Source: Allomyces arbusculus
Taxonomy: Eukaryota; Blastocladiomycota; Blastocladiomycetes; Blastocladiales; Blastocladiaceae
Assembly (NCBI GenBank): GCA_027604705.1
Contig: JADHYV010000015.1
Coordinates: forward strand, 248,001 to 312,000
DNA length: 64,000 nt
Reading direction: 5' to 3'
Under the pieces are notes generated by a model that had not been told where the DNA came from, searched no databases, and saw only the letters and a program-made list of their open reading frames with translations. Made by a program: the position numbers and the translations under genes. The number at the start of each line of letters is the position of its first letter. Positions within the stretch are counted from its first letter, which is position 1. Positions 40,176-50,400 of this stretch are shown piece by piece.

Positions 40176-43100
40176 ATGTCGCGGCGAGTGACTCGGGCCA
40201 GCTTGCGGGGGCAGTCGACTACGCCGGCGCCAGTCCCCGCCGCGCCGGCCAATCCGGTGGAGGGGACCAGGAGGGCGACAAGGACGCCGGCAACGCAGAT
40301 CAAGACCGCCGCGAGCAAGAGTACGGCGCAGGAAGTGGGCTCGGTGCCAGCGCAGGGCGACGCACCAAGTCTGGCGGCGAGCACGGCCACGTTGGCCAAT
40401 CTCAACAAGACGGCGTCTCGTCTTTTCGACAGTAGTAGTGCTACCTCGCTCACGCCTGCTGCTGCCGATCAGTCGGCTGGATCCAAGGATCTCAAAACCT
40501 CGCTTGCGGAATATCGCGCCGCGCGCGCCGCCGGTCCCATCGCCGCGCGCGCCGCGCGCATTGCCGAGCGCGACGCCGTGGCACCGACTGCAGCCGCGCG
40601 CCCGGCCGACGGCATGATGAGACCGCCCTCGCACTTCTCCACCGCGCGCAAGCAGCTGAACGACGCCGGTTCGGCGGCACCGGGCGGGTCGACCTCAGCC
40701 AAGCATGCCAAGCCGAGCCACGATGGCGGGCACGACAGCGACGATTCGGGCTCGCTGATGTCGTTCAGGTCGGGCCCATCGAGTTCGAACTCCGGTGAAT
40801 TGTCATCGATGGACTCGGAATTGGTTGCATTTGTCGCGCTCATGAACGGCCAGCAGAGTGACAAGGGGACACCGCCGTCCGTCGGCACCGGCCCGTCGAG
40901 CCCCGTGCCGTACTTTGCCGTACCACCGAGCGATGATGCGTCGAGCACCTCGACCACCCCGCCGGTGTCGTCGTCGTCGTCGTCGTTGTCGGAGCAGCGC
41001 GCGACCGACCGCCTGATGCAACTTGCAGAAGTCGCACTCGGGCTCGGGATCCACATGGGCGCCGTTGACGGTGGGGCGACGGACCCGATGGCTCAGGAAC
41101 GCACGGGATTGCCACAGTCCACGACGTCGAGCTCGCTCTCATCCGTACCGACGGTCGCGTCGGGCCCGCGCGAGCAGGCCGTGGACGATGTGGTCATGAA
41201 AGACGCGCACGTCGACGGAAAGGCGCAAGACGGTGTGCCAGCGGCAGCGTGCTCCGACGTGGCGCCAATGGACGTGGACTCTAGCCCTGTTGCGTCCAAG
41301 TCCAGCAGCGCCTTGACCTCGGTCCGGTCGTCGCCGCTCTCCTCAGTTCCCGATCATTTGTTCAACGATGCCAGCCTGGATTCGTCGTTCTCGTCGGTTG
41401 ACGACAGCGACGAGCCCGACGACCCGGACCACCGCCCGACATCGCGTCGCTTGCCGCCGATTGAGGTGTCGCGGCAGGAAGCGGTCGAGATTGGCACCAT
41501 GACGCTGGTCCAATTTTCCAAGTGCACGAACATGAAGCTCACCATCACGGCCTACGCCATGGCGCGGTGCCCGGAACCGTCATTCCGTGACCTCGCGGCC
41601 TACGACGACGTGTGCACGCACATTCTGCTCGACGCCATGTACCTACCGTTCCGTGTTCTGAAAATGGATCTGGCCGATCTTGCCGTGGCGAACGCCACCG
41701 AGGCGACGGGCAAGCGGCCGCACCATGAATTGCCGCGACAGATAGTCGAAAAGCCGACCGAGTTCCCGGTCCCCGCCGACGATATCGCGGTCGTGCTGCG
41801 CAATGTGGCCGAGGGCAAGGTCTCCGAGCTGGACGCGGTCCACATGATCATCGAGTACGTCGTGCTGTTTTACTTCTCTCGCCGTGATCAACTCATTCAC
41901 ATTGCTGACCCATTACTCTCCAATGCACTCCAGCCAAACCGTGTGGCTCAAGAAATGGCTCACGTCGAATGTCCCAATTGCGCAAATTGCGCATTTTTGC
42001 CGGCACTTGCGGCGGTACGTGGCCATGTACACGCCCGCGGCCGGGTTCGACGTGGTCGAGTCGCGGCGGTACGAGTCAGCGCAAGCGCCCGCGGCTAACA
42101 AGCTGCGGCAAGCCGCGCTCGTCGCGACGCGTGCCTACAAGCCCGGCGAAGCCCTGAAACTATGTTCGGGCCACGCACTCGCGCTGACGCCCGCCGAAGA
42201 GGACGCACTGCAAGACGCGGCCCGCGACTTCTCTGTCCTGCACTCGAGCCGACTCAATGCGTTCTGTCTGTTCCTCGGGCCGGGGCGGTTCGCCAACCAC
42301 GACTGCGAGCCCAACATCGACTTTGTCATTCGCCGTCGCACGGTCCCGCCCGTGATCGCCGCTGTGATTGCCGATGTCGGGGACCCGCCCGGCACCACGA
42401 CCGTCCCACACGCGAGCGAGATTTACATGCGCGCGACGCGCGAGATTCGCGCCGGCGAGGAACTCACAGTGAGTTATGGCCGGCACTACTTTGACCGCAA
42501 CAACGCCGCGTGCCTGTGCGAGACGTGCGAGCGCACGGGGCGCGGCCAGTTTGCACCCGAGCGACGCAGTAAGGCACCCGACGCGGCGACGGGCGGCGAG
42601 CCGGCGTACGCGTCCCCGGCCGCGTCGTCGCCCGCGCAATCACCGCAGGGATCAGGCGGCGAAGAGCCCGCGGCGAACGCCAGCGCAGACTCGTCGGTGC
42701 TCAGATCGCCGCGCATGGTGCGCCGCGCGAAAGTCGACGCGCGGCTGCACATTCGCGCCGAGCACAAGCGCGACGAGCCCGATATGGTCGGCGGTCTAGT
42801 CGTCGCGCCCGAATCCGAGTGGGAGCTCGACGCGCCGGTCCAGGAGGGCGCGCGGCTCGGGTCGCTGCGCCAATTTTTCCACCACGTGCAGGATCTCGGC
42901 ATTGGCGCGTCGCCACGGCCGGCGCCAAAAGTTCCTGCCGTCGTGATCCCGCCCAAGGTGACGTGCTACCACTGCCAGGCGCAGACGTATACGTACGAGC
43001 TGTCGCGGCGCGGCGTCGTCGAGTGCCACAAGTGTTTGCGGCACTCGCTGCTCTTCCACGTGCCGTGGCCGCAGCGCACGGGGGCCGCGGCGGAGTCGCG

Positions 43101-44314
43101 TCGCCGCCCCGCGTTCGCCCGCACGCTTCTGTGCTGGGTCGAGCTGCACCTGACGGGTCAAACGGTTGTTGACAAGGAGGCCACCGACCGCGGTCGTGGG
43201 TCCGGCAAGAACGCTCGCAAGGGCAAGGATGATGGGCGCGCACCGACTCCGCCGTCACCGATGCTCGAGCCCATGGACGATGCGGCGGCACGGCGCACGG
43301 CGGGCAAGAAGGGTGCCGGGAAGGCCAAGTCGGGCAAGAAGCGTAGCGCCGAGGATGATATTGCCCAGGCGCGCACTCAGATTGCGGCCCTGCGCGAGAT
43401 CCCACCCGAGTGGCAGCACTTGCCGAGCGAGATCCAGGATGAGAATGGGCGCACGCTGAATCGTACGTGTATTGCTTGACGATGTGGGCCAAGTCGTCTC
43501 AGCGTGGATGCTCACTGTTACTTGGCGCTCTCTCTCTTTCTCTCTAGTCAACGAGCGCAACCTGCTCCTGTGTGAGGACACGGGCACCTGGTACCCGGCC
43601 GTGTCGCTGCCCGTCTCTGACTGGGTCGAGGAAGGGTTTGCGCCGTCGCCCGAGCACATTGCCGTGCGGTACCTGCACGCGCGCGACCTGCAGTACGGGT
43701 TTGTCGACTTCCAGCACGTCTACAGCGTCAACCAGGTCCTGTTTGAGCCCGAGGGCATCTACCTCGTCGCGAGTATGCAGTCCCCGTCATCCTCGTCGTC
43801 CTCGTCGTCGCCGGCGTCATCCTCGTCGGCCTCCACGCCGGCGCGCGGCCGCGAGGTCCGTATGCTCCTCAGCGTCAACCAGGACCGCGCACTGCGGTGC
43901 ATTGCCATGCCGACGCGCACCAAGCTCTTGTGGCGCAAGTGGGCCGACGAAATGCACGTCCTCAAGCAACTCAACCACCCGAGTATGCCGTACCGTCCTG
44001 TCGCCAACTTTGACCTGGCCAACCTGACGTTCCCGCCGGTCATGACACGGTCCGGCGCGCCGTCGTCGGTCGTCTCGTCGGGCACGTCGACGCCCAGCGC
44101 CAGTATGCGCGGGAAGCACAATGCGCCCCTCGAGCGCGTGCGCGCGTACCGCGCATCGGACGTTGGACCAGGGTCGCCTTCGCCGCGGGCCCGGGACGGG
44201 GATCCGGGTTCGAGCCCACTGACGTCGCTTTCGCCCGCGTCGGACGTTGCGGAGCCGGACTTCTCGTCGGGGACACGCGTGACGCGCGCGAGCAAGCGGC
44301 GGAAACTGGAGTGA
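40176..44314 (+). CDS. SET9: Set9/Suv4-20-type histone H4 lysine-20 methyltransferase
   Basis: Proposed exons 40176-41861, 41953-43462, 43548-44314; about 1320 residues. Family role: nuclear SAM-dependent methylation of H4K20. Seen: a long Ser/Ala/Pro-rich N-terminus (about 430 residues) and a helical region LPPIEVSRQEAVEIGTMTL. The SET domain starts at HLRRYVAMYTPAAGFDVVES and contains RDFSVLHSSRLNAFCLFLGP, the substrate/SAM motif RFANHDCEPN, EELTVSYGRHYFD, and a post-SET Cys cluster NNAACLCETCE, all typical of Suv4-20/Set9. A later segment has two CxxC pairs (TCYHCQ, VECHKC), a possible zinc ribbon. The final exon is Ser-rich with a basic RVTRASKRRKLE end (nuclear-signal-like). Yeast-like Set9 proteins have SET near the N-terminus, so the extension is unusual. 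The first intron boundary is uncertain (acceptor 41933 or 41952). Confidence 0.86.
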
Positions 44315-44478
44315 AAGTTGGTGTTGATTTGCTTTTGTCAAAATGTTCCCCACCCCCCACCCTACCCACCAGTGTTTTTCTTTTTGGGACTGTTGGCGTT
44401 TGAAAATTGCACCCTGGCAAGGACGGCAATGAATGCAGCTCCGTCATTTTTTTCCCTTAGTCCGATCCCTTTAGTGTC

Positions 44479-46490
44479 CTAAAACGAGTTCCGGCGTTTT
44501 GCCGTCGCAGAGAACAATTTCGTGCTGCGCTTGGGCCGCGTCCCCGTCGCGCTCCCACGCACCGACGCGCCTCTCGACGCGTCGGTCGTTGAAACGCTAC
44601 CACTGGGGCGTCCCAGTTCCTCTGCTCCCGCAACACCGCCTTGATCCGAGTCTGACCACTGGCGGTATTGGCACAACGCCGTCTCCGACATGACCGTGCG
44701 CAGTTTCTGGTTGTAGTTGATGTAGTACCCGCCATTGGCCGATGCTGGATCGGCGCGACCAGACTTGGCCGCCGCAACTGCCGCTTTCGTATTCCCCGCG
44801 GCCGGTGGGATCGGTGGGGCCACGGGAAATCCGCCAACCAGACTCCGGCGGCCGAGCGACGCGGCGGCGAGTTTCGGGTCAGTTGGGGCCGGCGAGTCGA
44901 TAGTCGTGCACAGCTCGAATTGGAAGTCGTGCAGGCCCCGGGCGCGGACCACGTTGCCGTACTCTGGAGGAGCCAAAGCAGAGGTGAGAAATGGGAAAGC
45001 AACGCGCCCGATACATTCCAAAGCGAGCGGTCATACCGTGCACGCGCAACCGCTCGTCGTAAAACGAGACCGACTCGGGCGCCTCCTTGATCAGCTGCGC
45101 GATCGCCGCATCCAGCGACACGCCAATCTCGATCCCGACCGCGACCAGCCGGTGCGACCGCTTAATCGTGATTGATGCTGTCCCCGCGCGGACGAGCGCG
45201 CGGTGCTGATCGCCGCCTGTGCGCTCGCACAAACACAAGCAACACATCTTCTCGCGTGGCAAATGGCCGAGCCACAGGTACTTGGTCTGCTGCAATCCTG
45301 TCGCAATATCCTCGGCATCCACGAGCCGCACGCCCGTGCGCTGGTAGAACCGGTCGGTCGTCGAGGTCGCGCCGCCGCTCGACCGTTTACGTAGCGCGGT
45401 CGCGGCCGAAGTCGCGGCAGTCACGAGCCCGCCAAACCCGAACGCGCCTGTGCCGGCACTCGAAGGCGTGTAGAGCGTGCGGTTGCCCGTCGAGTCGTCG
45501 GCCCCGCCCTGCTGCTGCTGCTGTTGTTGCTGCAGCGCGCGCAGCATGTTCTGCGTCTTGCGCTGCTTGGAGAAGAGGGATTCAAAGTAGTGCCGCATGT
45601 CGTCGCCGTTGCCGACGTGTGCGAGGTAGTACCCGAGTCGGGCGAACCACTATGCGGAGCGGGGCAGAGAGGTTCGGAGTGGGTGGTTCCAGTGACGGTG
45701 GAGAGTCGAGGCACACTTACCTGGACCTCGTTGGTCACTTCGTTCAGCTGCAAGTCCGGCAGCTCCATGAGCCTCACCTCGATCCCGTTCGGGTCGAGGA
45801 AGATCGCGTACTGAATGTCCATGACGCCTTGGATGTCAAGGAGCGGCTTGAACCCCTTGGCCAACAACCGCTTCACGACGCGCGGGAGGAAATGCACGTA
45901 AATGACCAGGTAGTCGCGTGGGCAGTTGCGGTCAAACAGCGCGGGCTCGGCGTCGTCGGCGTACGGGTCAGGCGCGTTGAGTGGGTCAAGCGGCGGGACC
46001 GAGACGGTGCGGGTCGGCGGTCCGGGCGGTGGTGCGCCAGCGGCGGGTTTCATGGGCGAGGCAGAGCGCGGAGCGTGCGTCGATTTATTGTTCATGCCTT
46101 CGCTTTCGAAACCCGGAATCTACGCGACAGAAACGAGTTAGTCGCGGGCCGGGCAGCGCCAGAGACGGGACGCGCGAACCTTCCTCGACTCGAAGAGCAA
46201 CGCGACGCTGTTTTCGTTGAACTCGATGTTCGACGTGCGGTACGAGAAGCGGATCACCGAATGGTGCCGGCCGAAATGGAACCGGCCCTCGAGCGTCATG
46301 CCGAGCGTCTGGTAGAACTCGAGCGTGGCCGACTCGTCTATACGGCGGCAGCACAACGGACATCAATATCTTGTTCACTTCGGAGCGGAAATTACGGGGA
46401 GTCGCCGGCACCCTTGCACGAGAACTTGAGGTAGACGAGCTTGCATGCCTCGATGCCCGAGCATGGGTGCCGGTCCTTGGGCGTGGCCAT
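44479..46490 (-). CDS. Two-module VOC (glyoxalase-fold) protein with poly-Gln insert
   Basis: Exons on the minus strand: 46490-46412, 46337-46180, 46119-45721, 45649-45037, 44963-44479; 577 residues. Module 1 begins CKLVYLKFSCKDESATLEFY, with LGMTLEGRFHFG, and after a Pro-rich linker ends QYAIFLDPNGIEVRLMELPD. Module 2 begins FARLGYYLAHVGNGDDMRHY, is interrupted by a Q8 run and a Gly/Ser/Ala-rich insert, and resumes with LVAVGIEIGVSLDAAIAQL to VRARGLHDFQFELC. Both have the beta-alpha-beta-beta-beta order of vicinal-oxygen-chelate domains. Usual first-strand metal ligands (His/Gln) are not apparent; the last-strand Glu is kept in both. Catalysis is thus doubtful and a specific name is not warranted. 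All four introns (60-74 bp) give exact frame agreement, one with a perfect GTAAGT donor. It converges on the Set9-like gene with 164 bases between. Confidence 0.75.
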
Positions 46491-47461
46491 GATGCGAATT
46501 GGGACTCGGGGCCAGTCACTAGTTCTCTGGAAATTGCAGCAGATGCCGGTGATGTTGACGTTGCGGTGACTTGGAGAACGCCGAGGTTTGAAGCTGGTCG
46601 CGGAAGCACGTCAGGCCGGGAAGCTGTCGCTCCTGATCACTAACGTGACCGCGTCGTCTTGCCTTCCTTGCTCGTTGCTGCTCGTTGCCTAGCCGTTCGC
46701 GCACCCGTCGATGCTCATCCGTGTACCTTGAAAGACGTAGTTTTGATTCACTTGCTTGCTCAATCTCGTCCCGTCCGTTCACTCTTGCTGTTGGCGGGTC
46801 AACAGGAACAGCAGCCACGCTCAAATGCGGCCGAGTACCACGCACAGCATCTGGCGTTCCCAATGTCGCCTATCAAGTTGCGCGACCTGCCGGACTGTTG
46901 ACGCACCGGATCGAATGTGCGTCGTCTCGGTGCACAGCAAGGCAGGCCTCATGTGGGCCAGGTCCTCCGACTCCGCCCTGGCTGCTCAAACCTGCAGGGA
47001 GTCCACCAGTTCGACGCCATCTTCAGCACCCATTTCCAAGGCATACTGTACAAGATGTGCTGGTCAGCCGTGTAGTCGCGGCCGACAAACTCACATTGCC
47101 CACGGGTGATGCTTTCCTCCAGCAACTCGGGCATTTCGGCGTAAAAATACGCATGCTTCATGTGTCACGGGCGACCACGTCATACGGGAGACCACGTCAG
47201 ACCTGGGAAGCACAGCTCGATCCTTCGAGGCGACAATGGGCGACAATAAGCGATAACGTTGTTTCGGGCAGCAAACGAGCTCAAGTTCACGAATAGACGA
47301 TCACGGCGGAGGTGGACCAAGAATGCACACCGCGCGACGAATCTGTATTATCATTGGCGCGAAAAAAGACGCGGTCGGTAGAAGGTATCTACAGGAAAAC
47401 AGCAAAACGCCCGACCCCCTCCCTCCCTCAGCGAATGACGACGACGACGACGCACGCGACT
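46491..47461. other. Intergenic before the VOC gene
   Basis: About 1 kb that should hold the promoter of the minus-strand VOC gene and the 3' end of the kinase gene. Apart from a small minus-strand coding-like remnant (46949-47161) nothing is recognisable. Confidence 0.45.
46949..47161 (-). pseudogene. Possible short coding remnant, unknown family
   Basis: A 70-codon frame starting with ATG at 47161 reads like real protein in its first 50 residues (MKHAYFYAEMPELLEESITR, then GQCEFVGRDYTADQHILYSM). It has aromatic and acidic residues and lower-GC codons, unlike the Arg/Ala/Pro frames typical of noise in this DNA. I do not recognise the family, and neither end continues into a domain. It could be a gene fragment or chance. 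Confidence 0.25.
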
Positions 47462-50400
47462 TTACTCCGCACCATCCGTCCGCCCTTGAGCCTCGCCTTC
47501 GTCTCCACCATCCGCTCCCTCTTCCATGTCCTCCTCAGCCTCATCGTCCGCTTCGCCATCGCCATCCGCGCCGGCATGACTCTGCAACGCCGTATCATTC
47601 AACGACTCGAGCGTGGCCACATTCTTGTAGAGAAACGATTCAAAGTGATCCGACGTCGCGCTCGCAGTATCGCTTCCGGCGCGCGGCGACTCGAGCGGCA
47701 TTTCCAGCAACCCCCGCTCCCTGCCCGGTGTCGTGGGCGACGGCGACGGTGGAGCCACGAGCGCGGCCATGGTCGCTTCAACCCGCCCAAAAAACGACAT
47801 TGGCGGCGGGGCCGGTGCGCGGGTCGACGACCGGACCGACGACGGCGACGTTGACAGGGTATCCGCCGACGCGATGGCCGCATGCGGGTGCAGCGACTGG
47901 TTCCGCGGCGGCGGCGCCGTGATCGCGTCCGAGGTCGCCGTCGTGGACCGCGCGGGCGACGACTGTACCACGACGGGCACGGTCTGGGTCATTTTCAGCC
48001 CGCGCACGTCATTGCGCGCGTCAAAGTACCCCGTATCCGTCTTCTTGGACGGTTTCGGAATAAACGGTGCCTCGGTGGACCGCAGATTGGCCCAGTCGAT
48101 CCCGTGGAAGAACGCGTGCGCCTTGATGTGCTTGGCGTGGAACCGTTTTTGTGGGTTGGGCTCGAGCAGGTGCTCGATCAGATCGCGCGCCTCGGGCGAC
48201 AAGTCGTCGGCGCCCGACCAGTCGATATCGTGTCGAAGAATGTTCTGGAAGATTTCCTCGGGCGAGTCGGCGTTGAATGGCGGGTACCCGCACAGGAACT
48301 CGAACAGGCACACGCCGAGCGACCAGTAGTCGACGCCCGTGTCGTGGCCCGTGCCGAGCAACAGTTCGGGTGCCATGTAGTCGGGCGTACCCTGAGCGCG
48401 CGAGTGCGTTTCGGGCGGGTGTGTTGTCCCAGTGGGGGTCGTGGCCGTGTCGAGGCTGTACGGCGCCGACGCCGCTAAAGCGCCAGAGGTCGGCGTCTGC
48501 GGCGGTAATGGCGATGGCGGGGCAGCGTTGTGCCCACCACGGCCGCGCGCGAATGTCCGGCCGCGACCGAGACTCTTGTGCGGGCCGTCGGGTCCTGGCA
48601 CGTTCAGGTCCTGGTTCTGCACGGAAATTTTAGCCAGACCGAAATCGGTCAGCTTGATGTGGCCAGTGGCGTCAATGAGGACATTGTCTAGTGCATTCGA
48701 AAATCGAGTCAGGAATGTAACTATCAGCAATCGAAACCAAACACAACGCCCGTTGACATACCTGGTTTCACATCACGATGCGTGATTCCCATCGAATGCA
48801 AGTACTCAAGCGCGACCACCATCTCCGCCGTATAAAACCGCGCCGAGTCCTCGTCAAACGCGCCACCACACGCAACCAACAGTGACGACAGATCCCCGCC
48901 GATCATAAACTCCATGACGAGAATCAGTTCCGTCGGCGTCGCGAGCGCATAGTACATCTTCACGACAAACGGCGTGTTCGCGAGCGCGAGCGCCTGCCGC
49001 TCGGCCAAGATTTGCGTCGTCATGTTCTTGGCCATGACGTGGTCCTTGGACATGGTCTTGATCGCAAACAAGTCGCCGGTGCCCTTTTTACGCGCGAGCT
49101 GGACGCGGCCGTACGCGCCGCGCGAAATAAAGCTGATAAACTCAAAGTCGTCGATCGACGGCAGTTTGGGCCCACGGCGGTAGGCCGAGCTCGTCGACGA
49201 GGTACTCGGCTCGCGGCGCGGGGCACGCACAGGGGACGCGGCGCTCGCCGAGGGTGCCGGGAGCGGCGGCGGGAACGCCGACGTCGCAGAGAGCGGCGAA
49301 TGATGGTTGTGATTATGGTGCGGCCCTCCGAAAATCATGGCCTGGAAGAGCGACATGCCCTTGAACGCGTACTTGAGCCCGCCCTCGGCGTCCTCGGCCT
49401 GTGACGACGCCGTCGACGATGCGGAACTGCGCCGCGCCCGGGCCGCGGCGCCATTGGGCGCCCACGGATCGTGCGCGTTGTGCGCTTGGTCGAGGCGCTT
49501 CGCGAGCAGCGGGTTGCTCGAAACCTTGTCCTGGTACGTGTGCAGCGTCGCGGCCTTTTCCTCGCCAATCTGGATAATCTGGTCGAGCAAGACCCGCCCG
49601 GGATCGTCCATGGGCCTCTTGGCGCGCGCGTACCCGTCGCGTAATGCGAGCAGTTTGGTCACGTACTTGTGGCACTTGGCGGGCGCGTCCGTGCGGCGGT
49701 CGTCGACGTCGAGCAGTTTCCCGGCATACCGCAGCATAAACTCTGCCTCCTTGATCAGCTCGTGGTGCTGCCGCGTGAGCACGGGCTTCCCATCGGGCCC
49801 GCAAACACTTCCACCGGGTCCGCCACTGTTCTTGTTGAGCGACATGGCCGCGGCGAGCGATACCGATTGCAAGTAGAGCGACGCGCGCGACGGCGACCCG
49901 AGCAAGACGGAATTCCTCGGCGACGGGGTCGCCGACGACACCGACCCCGTCTCCAATCCACCCACGGGCGGCGCCGACGGCAAGTGCCCCGCCTCGATCT
50001 GGTTCTTGCGTTTCATCAGCGCCGTCACCTTTTTTCGCAGCTGCACGTCACTGTGGTACAACTTGAGCGTGAGTTCCTCGGCGACTTTGCACATTTTGGT
50101 GTGCTCGTCCAGCGACCGCGCCTCCACCATTTCGTCACAGATGCGGCACTGCACCAGCTTGGGCCCCGCTGCCGCCGAGGGACTACGCGGCGCATGCGCA
50201 GCACCCATCGATCCGGTGCGTGCAGGGGTTGCGATCGGCGACAGTGGCGAAGACGTGGCGCGCGGTCGCCGTTTCGGTGGAGTCGGTGGCGCCGATGCCG
50301 TGACTGCGGGCGGTAGCGAGGGCGTCGATTTGCGGCTCGGCGAGAGCGACCCGAGACTGTTGGGCGTTGGCGGTGCCGCCACGGGCATGGGCGGGGGCAA

